Source: Tigriopus japonicus | Taxonomy: Eukaryota > Arthropoda > Copepoda > Harpacticoida > Harpacticidae | Direction of reading: 5' to 3' | Assembly: GCA_010645155.1 (NCBI GenBank) | Contig: CM021320.1 | Span: 2,304,175 to 2,368,174, forward strand | DNA: 64,000 bases | In this document: one piece after another, positions 47,501 to 60,456 of the stretch | How positions within the stretch are numbered: position 1 is the first letter of the stretch | How the letters are laid out: each line of letters opens with the position of its first letter | Notes under the pieces: generated by a model | What the model was told of the DNA's origin: nothing | Seen by the model: the letters and a program-made list of their open reading frames with translations, nothing else | Database searches by the model: none | Translations under genes and position numbers: made by a program

Positions 47501-50500
47501 TTGAAAAGTTTGCCTCGCCCATGATTGGGTCACAAGGGGTCCACAATCCCAGATCTGGAACATCCGCCATACATGTTGTGCCAAGACCAGGATCAGAGAC
47601 CAAAGACTGCAGAATGCTGTTCAAATTAGACTCTTCCGAGAAGCTGAAAATAGAAGGGGGAAATTTCAGATGATTTGCAATCGCTCAGAAATCTGAAAAG
47701 CTAATGATTACTTCCAACATTTGCTCTAAAAAACAAAGTGGCTTTAGTTTGCTTACTCGCTTAAAGAATTACAATGTGACTTTAGGAAACCCAATAAACC
47801 ATTAAATAAATGGAAACTAGATATGGAAGACGTTTTTAACACTGATTTGGAAGCCATTCGAAGATTAAAAAGCATTGCCTTTCTCACCGAGGACAGAGAG
47901 AGAGGGCTAAAAACTTGGTTTGGTCGAAAATGACATCTATCGTATCGCATCGAAAACGCATCGAAATTGAAATCGCGTCGAAAAAAAACTCATGGAGAGC
48001 TTTTTTCCATGTTTGTTGTTGCAAAGGACATAATGATGAATAATGATAATGTTAACAACAACAAAAACAACAAAAACAACAACAACAACAACAACAAAGT
48101 TAAGCCATACATCAAACTAAGCATGTGCTGATGTAATATATTACTGTACATGTTGATTGTTTTAGTCGGAACCCATTGAACTTGCTTGCTTGCGTGAAAA
48201 CTCCTAATCTAATAAGCAAAGACCTTGACCTGGATAACATGGCCTTCGAATTCAATTACTAATCAAAACATTAGTCAACGCTCGTAAAATAACAACTGCG
48301 ATGGATGGGTATCTGTCAACATCTGTCTAACCTTACTCATGCTTGGGGTGAACACCCTTCTATGTTGTGAAGGTCAACACAATGGCCAATAGCATCTCTG
48401 ATTTAATGTAATATCTTGGCCCGAAAGTAGAAACGGCAAGGATAATTTGTATTTAAAGAATAAGAAATATATTCGTGACTCTCTTCAATCGAGCTGTTTA
48501 ATAAATGATCATGGGATTTATTGCTGAGTTAGCAATCTTCGAGATTGAAAGTTCTTAAAAAGACGAAAATTCAATTCCTAGCTCCGGGTCCGTCCCTATT
48601 CAAATTTCAATATTTGAAGGAGTCGAAAGCAACAGTTGCATTCCTTTTATCCTCGGATTTGTTGTACGTAGACAGAAAAATGCAAGAGCCGACTTCGTAT
48701 TTCCCTGAAGTATTCCAAGTCGTTGAAAACTTTTCAGATCTTTTCAGATTGCCAACATTTTGAAAGCGTAGTTTTCCGGGCGTCTGAGGATTGGATTACG
48801 TGACCAACCTCACCCAATCCTTCATTACTCTAGGCTGCAACTCTTTCATTTTTTTTCAAGAAACGAGAAACCCTGATGATCTTCTTGACCTTCCTTACCT
48901 GACGAAAGAGTTCGAGTTTTCTCCAAAAATCGAGGGCGTCAACAATAAAGGCGGACTCTCACCGGATGGCCTCATAAGCGCTAAAAACATGGTCAAAATC
49001 ACCATCAGAGTGGGTAAGCCGAGGGAGCTCATCAGAAACCGCCAATCCCGTGTGGAATGTTTGAAGCGTTTGTACAACAAACCACGTGCTTGACCCAAAA
49101 CGAGAGGCCATCCAGTTCGAAGGCCCAAGTGCTTCGGTGCTTCTGTTGTTGAGGGCGCCGACAAAGGGCCTTGCCTCCACCTGGATGTGGTTGGTCTCGA
49201 GGAAGGCCTGAAATACAAACGAAGGCCTTGAGAAAAATTATGTCTCCTTGAGGAGCAAAGTCTCGATGTGAGTAAAAATACGGTGGGATTGTAAGAAAGA
49301 ACAGATGTGATGAGATAACTCACGTATCACTAGAGTTGAGTGGGTTGTTCACGTGCTCCCTCGATCCCATAACAAAGGAGAGGAAAATATCCTCCAAAGT
49401 GGTGCCTTCCAAGTTGAAAGACACAACTTGCCTTTGCTCGATTTGTTTCTCCAAGATTGCTAAGAACTGGCACAGACCCTTGGGCATAATGTGTTGAGAA
49501 TAAGGAATGAAAAACTGTTCATTCGATTCCACGGTATTATTATAGTATTTGGCATTGGGAAGCATGCTCCAAAACTTGGACAATAGATGATTTCGGGTTT
49601 CTTGAAGACGGGGATTGTTATTCCACGTGATGGTTAACTTCATGCCGTCACCAAACTGCCGCTTGAGCGAGCTTAACGAGCCATCAGTCATCAACTCCCC
49701 CTGAAACATGAAGAAAAAATGGACCATATGATAGTACGCTTTTGCTTGTAACCTGTACTACGGGTAATTTGATTGTGTTCCAAATCAACCAATCACCTTT
49801 ACCTCCCGACCTACCTTATGAATTATAGCAATTCGATCCGACAAGATCTCCGCCTCGTCCAAATGATGAGTCGTCATAAGAATGGTTCGCTCGTGTTTGA
49901 AGCGCGTTATCAAATCCCAGATGTATCTTCGGGCGATTGGGTCCACTCCAGATGTTGGCTCATCCAAAATGACCACTTTCGAGCCACCAATAAAGGCCAA
50001 ACTGATGCACACGCGTCTCTGGTTTCCCTCAGACAAATTCCTTACAGGTTCATGTTGGGCAGCTCCAATGTTCATGGCCTCAATCAAGCTGGAAATGAGG
50101 AGTTCAAAAACCAAGAACACCAAACGAGGAAACAGTTATTCTCACTCATTAACGGCAGTCTCAAGTTCCACGGGATTATGTATTCCTTTCAATTTGCCGT
50201 AAAACTGGAGATGTTCCCGAGTACTCAAGTCGGGAAACAGAACCGATTGTTGGGGACAAAAACCGATTTTTGACTGGATTTGGGCCCATTCATCGGGATA
50301 CGAGTACCCACAGATTTCGATATTTCCCGAAGTCAGGCTCTCCATGCCCGTCAAAAGTTTCCTTCGAAAGTTACAAAAAGAAATTAACAACGCCCTTTGG
50401 CCCGAATTTCGCTAGTATTGACTCAATCTTTCTTTGAAGAAGACGAAGAAACTTTCTGCCTGGAAGTGTCATTTTTTCTATATCTTGCTGTCCCAAATGG

Positions 50501-53500
50501 TCATTCGAAAGTATATAAGAGTTTTTTCGTTTTTCTCGTGGACCATGGACAATTCTGCTCAAAAGTTCAGACTCTCTTTGAAGGTTTCAAATCGGTTTGT
50601 TTGAAATAAAAAATGGTTTGCTTCTCACATGGTAGTGCTTTTTCCTGCTCCATTGTCCCCCAAGAGAACGGTGATTTCACCTTCATACAAATCCATGGTC
50701 AAGTTATTGACAGCTCGTTTCGTTTTATTTTTGAGCATGGGAAAGTCTTTCGTAATGTTTTTCATTGAGATCCCAATGATTTTGTCTTTGACCTTGTTCC
50801 TTTCTCTTTGCTCATTGGTACGATTTTCTCCCGGAACCGAGAACCCTTGTGTTCCGTTTTCAATCTTTTGGTTGTTCCAAGATTTTCCTAGAAATGAGAA
50901 TAAACTCTTGTTGAGATGCAGGTAGATATTTTTGTACTGGCATTGTGGTGTCGGTAGTAGCTTACTTTGCCACCAAAGAATAAAGATGGCCACAACACTG
51001 TACAGAATTGCATCCAAAAGCACGAAACAGCAAGCAATTCCAAAGTTCCAGTTATCTTTATCTCCCAATGGAGATGCCCACATGTTGTCCCAATGAAGGC
51101 CGATGGCTTGTTGCTCGTATCGTGTAAGATAAAGCGCTCCATAACTGAAGCTGCTGGACATGAACAGATTCTAAAGAAACAGGAAAAAATTACAAGAGGA
51201 TCCGTTTAGGAGAGAGAGTCTTAGACAAAATTGCAAACTAAGGAACAGTGGCCCGATTTTTTTTCCCCTTTTTTGCTTCGCTTTTCGAAGTCATTACTGT
51301 GTTCCAAGCCCACAAAAACCATTACGAGTTTACAAGCCTTGAACACAACAGCAACATTGGCTCCGTAAGCGAGGCATGTAATTTACAGAGAGCTCAAAAT
51401 GCAAAAGCAAATAAGAAATGAATCCCTCAAAGCACAAAGAGAAATGGGATGACGTCGAAGCCTTGTCATGTCAATTTGTTTACCCGGATATGTGCTCCTG
51501 TAGGAGCAGACCGAGTTGGGTGAACAATTGCATCTTTGAGACGAATCTTTGACTTACTGCGATTATTTTTAGCCACAAACCGTTAGTCTCCACCAAAAGA
51601 AGAATCACAAATGGTAGAAATGAGGCAATGTAAAGGAGCACAGACACCACAGTAGCAACCAAGGCAGTATTCAAAATAACAGCCAAAATCAAACTGAAAA
51701 GCGAAGGGTGAATATTCCAACTGTCTTAAAAGAACCACCAAATGGATTCGTTCAAGTTTAGGCGTATCGTACCAATATCCAAGGAGAGACAAGACATAAA
51801 AAAGCAAAAGAGCAAAGAGCAAAATTGGATTTGTTCTTGGAAGGACTCCACTGACTTTCAGGAGGATGGTGAGCAAAATACTAGACAAGATCATGGTCGC
51901 TCCCGAAATGATGAGCCAAACAATCCAAGGAATCGACCTTCTCATTCCCATCACTTGCATGACCTGAAACAAGGAAAGGTTGCGATGAATATCTTAGCAT
52001 AACATACCGATGGTAATCCAGAATATTATGACGTTTAGCAGTTATTACCTCAAGATTTTGGGATTCCTTTTCCCAAACTTGAAAACGAACAGTTGACGCC
52101 AAAGTAATAGCATATCCCAAAAAGAAACATATCTGCATAACTTGAACGGTGTATACCCCACTGAGATAACTGTACGCGAGAAAAGAGAATAGGAAATGTG
52201 AATTTCAACAAAAAGGTTTTTCAGTCGTCAACGTTATGGTCACCGCTGGAGATGCTTACTTGTCTCGTTCAAAGCACGGATATGGAAACTGTTGAGTGTA
52301 CACCCCCATGTTTGAAAGATCGGTTGAGTTGGTAAATTGGGATGTGACGCTAAGAATGGCTCGATCCACAAGATCTTGAAGTTGAATGAACCCTCTCAAG
52401 TACTTCAAATCCAGGAAATAGTTGTCGTCAGGCCCAGGGACCCATAATGTGTCTTTGATTTGATTTGTGGTTGGAACCGAGCTACGGCTCATTCTGATTT
52501 TGTATTTGACATGCTTGGGCGTCTCATCAGCCTCGGTATAGAGGGCATCCTCGTCCTCAGCTTGTCCCAAAAATACAATTCCCGCTTGAAACGATTGGTT
52601 ATTGCTCTGAGTCAGTGCCATGCGTTCCAACTCTTCTTCAGACGAGGCTGGAGCAAAGCGGTCCAAATGATAACATTCCACAGCGTACCTCACGGTTTGG
52701 ACGGTCTTCCAAACGCTCTGAAATAGAAAATGACGATGATCAAATATTGATTGGATTACTTCAAAACCGGATATAACCTCATAATCCACAAGGCTCGAAA
52801 TGATTTCTAACAAGTTTAGATCTTCCAGCAGCTCTAAATCAAATGTTGGAAATAAGTTATTGATCAGAGCCTTGAAAACGGGAGAGTGGATGAGGAACTG
52901 AAATGAAAAAGGACCTCTTTCTTGACTTTCACGCTCATTGTTACACCTTCGCTCATTCTTACGTCATAGACGGCAAAATCATCTGAGATCATGGACAATT
53001 CTTCTGCTCTGTCGGCAATTGTTAGGAAGACTCTGACATTTTTTTGAAATTTCTCAATTTCTTTGTAGTAAGAAATGTTCATCTGAAAAGAGGAAATGTG
53101 GTCATGCAAAATGATGGTTCATTTAGAAAACCACGTATCTTTATCACCTCTTTGACAAGACTGTCGGTGAACGAGTTTGAAGGAGTATAAATGATTTGTC
53201 CCTGAAAGAAACTGGCAATGGTGGTCCAAATGATCGATCCTCCTTTGATCTTGGAAAGCGCTTCTCGAAAGTTGGTGCATTGATCTGAAATTTCATCGCC
53301 AAACATCCTTGCATACGATTTTGCTATGAGATTATTCACTTTCTACTGACCTGCAATTGGAGGAGGAACCCATTCATTTCCTTCATCTTCATCTTCATCT
53401 CCATTCGACCCAGGAATGTCGAGATTGATATTGAAATTGTAGGGGTCGCCACAAGCAACGACTCCGGCAAAGTTTAGAGCCGACATACTTGTGTCATTGA

Positions 53501-56500
53501 AGAGATCTTCAAAAGAGTCCACCAAATGATTAATGTCATCCATGTAATCCCGGGAAAGGATGGTCGTGGCTTCGAAGAATGCATTCAAGGCCTTTTCGCC
53601 CATTGATTCTGTGATGTTTTGAGGCCCTAAGATGTTGCTCAAGGACAGCGATAGGAACTGCAAGGAACAAAAAGGACCATGCATCAAACTCCAAGTGGAA
53701 CAAAACGCTAGGCCAAGTCAAACAAACCTCTCGCAAGAAATCTTCAATGTCAATCTCCTCGATCATGATTATAGTTAGATTCAGGGATTGGCCAGCTGTC
53801 ATGTTACAAAGGCCTGTGCTCACGTCAGTAATATCCCAATCCGTTTCACTAAAGTCAAGTGGAGGATCAAGATAATCGTCCAACAGAGTTGAATCGCACA
53901 CGTAGTCAATGATAGTGTTGTTGGAATGCCCACTGTTCCCCAGGACAAGCTAGAATCCAGAGATGGAACGTTGTGGAATCAATTTTTTCTAAGGAGAATC
54001 CTAAGTCACTTACTTTTGGAAGGTCCAGATAGGATTGGGCAAGGGACTGGACACTCTGGGCTGTTATGTTTAATTCTTGCTCCAAGTGGCCTTCAACCAT
54101 GGCCCATGGATCAAACAAGCTTTGGACTTCCAATTGGAATTGAAGACCTCTCAAGGCCTGGATGAATTCTAGACCCTCCAGAGCTTCTCGTATTTGATCC
54201 ATATGATTGCTGACTTTGGTATTGCCAATAAGCAACTCCACTCCGTTGATTAAGCCAAACAAGCTAGTTTTGAAAGTGGAACATTACTTGCACATGATCA
54301 AGAGCGTCAAGGATTTCTTGTTATCTAAGAGGGCCACAACTTTGATACCCGTCCCACTCACCTGTCAAGTACCTCTCCAATAGATTCTTGTTTGAGAATT
54401 TGAAGCAATGATCGAATTAAATCTTGCTCCATTTCGGCGTTGGCAAGTGTTCTAATCAGGTATCTGACATGAAAGATCAAATCCTTGACGTCATTGACGA
54501 TTCCATTCGAAAGACCGATGAAAGACTTGATCCAAGTGAAATCTTCAAATTGATCTCTTCGCATCGTCTCAATCTGAAACGATTCCGTAGTCTAGCCCTC
54601 TACCCAAGCCAAGGTCTTTTTGACTTAATCTTACCGAAGTGACTACTTTATCCACAGAGATGAATTCTTCAAGTGTTAAGGCGATTTGACTGACATTGGC
54701 ACGCTCAATTTCCGCATGAATTCTCTCATAAATTGTGGCATTGCCAAATTTGAAGACTCGGGCAAACTTTTGGTTATCTTCAATGGTATTTTGGGTCAAT
54801 GTGCCGGGGTTTTGGCTGGCAAAATACACCTAAAAGCAAATTGAAGCTTTTGCTCTTCGATCTTCCATGTAATCCTATTGTGATTAATCGCTGGTTTTTA
54901 AGTGTACCCGATTCAAGTTGAGATAGCTATTGGCCATTGTCAAGGCAGCATCCTCAGACAAACCTGAGCCCATCAAACGAACAATCAAGTCGTCTTCAGT
55001 GAGATCAGTTTGGAGGAAATCCCTCAAGGAGCCAACAATGACAATTTGGGGCACAATACGAGTGTAAAGGTAACCTCCGTCTTGTTCCAAAGTGCTCAAA
55101 AATCCCGTTTGAGCCTCAAAATCGCTGATGAATCTCGATACAAACTTGGCAAACCTAAAACATATTTCGCGTCATGGTATTGTTTCCATTGGGATAATTT
55201 TCAGACAAACCTTCCAATTTGGCTATTCAGGCAAGGCAAATCGATGGTCAAACAATGCACCACATCTTGATTAGAATTGACATTGCCGCTCAGGATATCG
55301 AACCTATATATAAAAGATCGTCTTCACTAAGATGTAATACGTCAAACATCAATAAGGTTCCCTCACTCTGAATGGAACAGTCCTTTCCAATACACCCAAG
55401 CGTTATCCAGAAAATTCAAGACTGCCCGATTGAAGTCCTCATCCACGTAATCTATCACAACCGTTCGTGTCTCGGATGCATTCGCCAATTCAATCACTTG
55501 TGATACAAAAATTTCACTTCGTTCTCCTGCTTCTGCCCATTCAAATTGAAAGTTTGGCGTGGACCACTAAAAACCGTAAACGTATTAATCTAAAACCCTT
55601 TCCATCTAGGGTTTGGAACTCACAATATTGTCCAGCTTTTGAAAGAACGACGAATTATTTAGTTCATCGAGCACCCCATCAAAATCGCAAACGCCTGCCT
55701 CGAACTTGTCGATGAAAGGATCAGCCTCGATTGGAAAGTCCCAAACATCACGAATACTGGCGTTGCCTTGACAAATATTGTATTCTGGGTCCAAAACGAG
55801 GGCATAAATACCATTCGTAATCTGGAAATGAACGAGATATGCTCTAGTGTTGGGAATATAGTTTCTCATCCAGACTGGTTGATCTTTACGTTTTCAAATT
55901 GTTCATTGAGGAGCAAATCCGACCATGAATTGGCCACGTAAGGAATGGTCTCAGCTACGCTTTCCACAAATTCGTCCAAACTGTCAAATCCCACAAGAAA
56001 GTCGGATATAGAGATGTAGATATACTCTGAAAAAATACGACTAGTGTGATAAAAGATTGGCTTAAGTGGTGCTTATGTCTTTTTTCCAACCTTGATCCAT
56101 GTTTTCCAGAGCATCAATGGTAAATTCCATGGCTAATTTCAAGACCTCATTTTGGGTAGCGATGGTTGCATTGGTGTAATTGAAAAACTCGTCATTTCCA
56201 ATCAGTCGCTCCGCAAAATTCAAAAGATCTTGACTAAATAATGAGAAAAGGAAGTTAGAGCAACAAAACTCATCTACAATCCAATACCCTTACATCAATT
56301 CAAATATGTCATAGTAGGTAAAATCTTGCAAGTTCGTCTCGGCCACTTCAATTGTCTCATCAAACTCGAACGAGTTCCAAGTGGGCCAGGGGTAACCAAT
56401 CCCATCCGAAATAATGAGCTCAATTTTCTCCACCAGAGCGTCTGAAGTCGTGTTAGAACGTGGCACATCACCATTGATCATGTCGACGATCTAAATGTCA

Positions 56501-59500
56501 TACTTTTGGCGTTTAAAAATGCTCTATCTATTCCGTGGGGTCTTTTCTTACGGTGCTTATTAAAGGGTCTTCAATGCCTGAATCCCATTGGATCTCGCCT
56601 TTAATAAGGGCGTTCAAAGAGCAAATGGTTTTCGAGAGCGACTCGATGTCAACAAAAGAAGGCGGATGAAAATAATCTTCAAATTCGTTCGAACATTGCT
56701 CTAAAGAAGGCCATCCATGACGCAAATAGTTTCCGAACTGTAATGATTGTAAGACTCATATAAATATTGATTGAAAAAGAGTTATGACAATTGAATTTCT
56801 TACCACCAACACGTTGGAATACGTCATTATTGAGGTGTCGATAATGGGTTGAAAGTTCAAAATGCAACTTAAAATGAAGGAGTATCCACTTTCAAACTCA
56901 TTGACCAAACCAGTCAGGAAATAGTCCAGGTAATCGTAAGCATTTACATCCGAGGGCCCTTTCGACAAGATTAAAAATCCCTTTTTGAGGATGCTTTGAG
57001 CGATATTGACAGACGTTTGCTATAAATGAGAAAATTGGTCATGAAAAAAAACTCTTTCTTTATCTGTCACTAACATCCAAACTAAGAGAAACTTTGTCTC
57101 GATCTTATAACTTCTTAACAATGGTATTGATGAACTTTATGAAGACGCTATACGCTATTCAATATTTTAGAGTGGAAATAAGTGTTACGACTTTCCGAAT
57201 TTTTGCTTTCCAGACCTCACTCTTGAAAACAAGCCTTATGGCTCAAAAGGTCCTTGGGTCTTCTTTCAGCCTCTTTATCCCCTCCGCAACTTTATTTTAC
57301 TCTCGCCACTTTATACAATGCTTTTAACAAGACCCAATACATACATACAGTATATACATTAACCAAACCATTCGAGAAATAGTCAAGGTAATCATGACGC
57401 AAACAAAACTATGCCTTTGAGTATGAAAAATTTGCTTTGAATTGATCAGCCATTACTTCTTGTCAAAAAATGAAGTGCCGAGAGGGGTAAAAAAAAAGGA
57501 TTTTAAGGACATTAAATCTTTCGTGAACATGATATAACCTTGATTTGCCGAATCGCGCGGGCGATCGTCTTTATCGTAATGATCCGCCGACCAAACAAAT
57601 TTTGGGATCATTATTCACTATTTTTTGATCGTTTGCCTAGATTGCTCACGATGGAGGGAATTTAAAGCAACTTGATCAACATAGTCAATCCTCTCTTCAA
57701 GAATAACTTGGACGAGATGATGCATCAATGTAACTCATTGGTGTTTTGACTAACCTGTTGCTGACACGACAATCCAATATCATTAGCACTAAAATGAAAA
57801 TAAATTTAGACGTTATTCATCCAAGCTTAAAAGTATATTGAACTATTTTACCATTTCATTTCGTTCTCCAACATGTTTCTGATCAAATGTTCCAAAGCCA
57901 CAGCCAACGATTCCCATGGTCCACGAGCTTCCTAAGACGCAAAACGCAATTCTCCAAGATTGAAAAAAACACAAAAAAAAAAAAAAAACAAATCACGTTT
58001 CTCGGGTCATTTACCTCTTTCATAACATCTGGAGACATTTTGTATTCAGAGAAAAACGCAAAATTCCCCTGCCCGTCTGAATAAAAATCTTGGTTTACTT
58101 CCTCAAGAGCGTTGGTCAGCTCATTTACATAAAGGAGGATGTCTTCGTAGAAAGATGGTTCCAGGTAAATGCCGAGAGTCAACTCAGCCCATCGATCCAT
58201 TCTACGCAAAAGCATATGGAAAAATAGACGAGTCCCAAACATGAAATTTTTTACCGCTTACATCTCCCAAGAATACGGGTTTTCGTTTTCCAGAATTGAT
58301 CTAATCAGCTTGGTAAATTCCTCCATCCAAAAATCGAAATGAAAGATAGGCTCCACGTGTCCCACAATGTCGGTGATATTGACAATGGAACCTTCTACTG
58401 TCGCCAGATCACGAAGCCCAGCATACACATCATAGTTGATCAAGAGCTCAACATGATGCCCGATGGTCCGGAAGATGTTGTCCAAATCCAGGTTATGATG
58501 AAGCACTTCAATGAAGTCCACCACTTGATCGTCAGACAAATTACACAATCCATCTGAAAACTCTTGAATGGCCAATGCATCGTGAGTAATGATATATTTT
58601 GACAACAACTCGGAATTGCACGCAGTGGTTTGAGCTCCTAGCAAATCAATTTGATTGATCACGGTGGAGAGTCTGAGAGTTGAATTGAGGAAAAAATCAG
58701 CCAAGTCTTGATCCATAGTTTGGGATTGAGTCTCTAGGAAGTCTGCGATTCTCTCAGGTTCATTGAACCATTCTCTCACTTTAGACTGGTCATCTAGAAA
58801 GAAAACAAAAAACTGTTTCGATCTAAAATGATAGATTAGATTTCAAGGAAGATTATTACCAAGAACAGTTTGCCAAAAAGTGGTGTTGAACGTTTCAGCA
58901 GCCCCATCCAAGATCTTGACCATTACTTCTAGACTTTCTATTCCTGCTAGAATATTGTCATCATAGAATATGGGTGATCCATATTGGACTAAGTCGGGTA
59001 GCCTAAGAGTAGAATCAAGATAGCATCCAAAGCTCATTGGAGGCCAAGATCAAATTTTTGTATGAGAGCCTTACTTGGATCCAAGGTAAGTAGGAACATC
59101 TTCGAAGGTATCCTCAGGTCGACATCGATTAATGATATTACACAGACTAGATTGCAAATATGGCAAATTTCCCGCTGAGGGATTAGCACGAGAGCGAAAG
59201 TAGCCTATAATGATAAAAAAATGCCTGTTTGCAAATCCAAAAGACACTGAGCGAAAGTGACAATTTCAAAGGAGTTTCATTTTCAGTTAGTTTTTTAATA
59301 CACTTTGCCTCACTTTCTATAGCATATTGGTCATTAATAACACCGATTTATCCTTATTTGATGTAATACCTGCTAGGAGCCAGAAAATAAAAAAAAATGA
59401 AACAGACGTCTTCACCGAGAATGTTCATTAAAGGTACAATTAATGTTGACGTCATGTCTTGGCTTGCACTCGGCGGTCTTATAAATCATCTCAATGACTC

Positions 59501-60456
59501 ACATGTATCGAGTTGTGACGGCCCCCATCCCAAGTGCATGAGAGCAACTATGGATACGATGATAAGCGGACTCAAAACCTCAAAAGTCCATAGAACCTGG
59601 AAACAAGATGAAATATTTAGGTTTTGTGAAAATAAAAGCCAAGCTATTCAAAATAGTTGTACCCTTTGATTTGTTTCTAACGTTGCTCATGAAGAGCTCT
59701 AAGCCTCTACAGTAGATGTGTAACAGACGAAAGTTAAGAAAGATAGCGGGTCATTTTTGGGGGCAATACTCTGAACAACAAATGAATATTCTTTTTGAGC
59801 TTTTCCTTTCATTTATTTCAGGAGCAGCTGCACTTTGCCTAGGAACGAGTTACTATAGCAAACATTCTTTCGGGACCATTCTTTTCCAACCACCGTTCAT
59901 CCCACATAAACTTATTGAAAAAACTATCTTTGAAAGGAGGGTCTAGCATCTATGATTCAAGGAGAAAATGCGAAATGCAGTTGCACGACACAACTTCTTA
60001 GCTACTTTCGAGCCTCTTTCACAAATACAAGTGGGAGGTCATATTGTAAACGAGCTATCTCAACAACAAAACTATTATGCTTCTCAACTGTAAATGAAGT
60101 TACAAATACATTGTCCAAGGTACAAGTCTAGAATACAAGATTATGACGTGCAGAAAACAGCATCCAATCCCTTTTTGGATACCTTGAACGGAAAAGTTTG
60201 ACAAATCCTAGTTGCCTTTGTAGCTAATTCAACATGAATTCTTTGAATTGCTTGGATCAACTCCAATTAGTTTCATGAACCACAAATCATGGTCCGTATT
60301 TATCTTTGAACTAAAGGTACCGCAAAAGAGTTAAGATGATGCTGAACAAGATGAGCCACTGAATACACAACTACTCGTACTTACTGGCTTCCTTTTCCTC
60401 ACAAGCCAGCTCTTCCACAGATTGAGCTTGATTTGAGCCCAATAGGAGGCTGTCAT
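38596..60456 (-). CDS. ABCA: Full-length ABCA-subfamily transporter with giant first extracellular domain
   Basis: 47 exons, high to low: 60456-60385, 59596-59503, 59204-59075, 59002-58860, 58793-58262, 58201-58015, 57931-57852, 57788-57755, 57019-56804, 56737-56552, 56490-56294, 56233-56091, 56026-55890, 55821-55624, 55566-55367, 55303-55211, 55154-54908, 54829-54635, 54573-54362, 54263-54014, 53949-53728, 53657-53351, 53284-53148, 53082-52915, 52897-52778, 52717-52260, 52169-52049, 51963-51773, 51693-51558, 51170-50966, 50887-50629, 50361-50146, 50088-49815, 49700-49324, 49207-48899, 47643-47490, 47340-47147, 46186-45941, 45881-45701, 45048-44788, 43660-43380, 43249-43030, 42355-42134, 41622-41474, 40521-40339, 39679-39445, 38646-38596. 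All are in frame: about 3,140 residues. ABCA proteins move lipids across membranes. N-terminus [18 protein letters not shown] and TM1 match the family; extracellular domain 1 runs to about residue 1650; TM segments; NBD1 (Walker [11 protein letters not shown] about 1947, signature LSEGN about 2047, Walker B VVILDEP); TMD2 with its own extracellular domain; NBD2 (Walker [11 protein letters not shown] about 2867, LSGGT about 2957, LILMDEP); C-terminal TTLDE|VFVGFA. Size and layout recall ABCA12/ABCA13; orthology is not settled. Confidence 0.94.
41011..41277. repeat. Perfect 105-bp direct duplication with AGTCACTTAC-rich spacer
   Basis: 41011-41115 and 41173-41277 are identical by eye (offset 162) and begin AGTCAAAGGTCTAACG. 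The 57-bp spacer consists largely of AGTCACTTAC-like motifs that also end each copy. Lies in the ABCA intron between exons 44 and 45. Looks like a recent local tandem duplication. Confidence 0.92.
46598..46986. mobile_element. Small inverted-repeat MITE with TA flanks in an ABCA intron
   Basis: The left end reads CAGGGGTCGGCGGCCCAAGTG and the right end is its inverse with two or three differences (CACTTGGACCGCCGACCCTG). Each side is flanked by TA, which would fit Tc1/mariner-type insertion; no 8-bp duplication is seen. The 385-bp body has no coding capacity. It sits between ABCA exons 37 and 38. Confidence 0.75.
48052..48098. repeat. AAC microsatellite in an ABCA intron
   Basis: Run of AAC units with AAAAAC interruptions inside the 1.25-kb intron between ABCA exons 35 and 36. 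The rest of that intron shows no coding signal. Confidence 0.85.
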
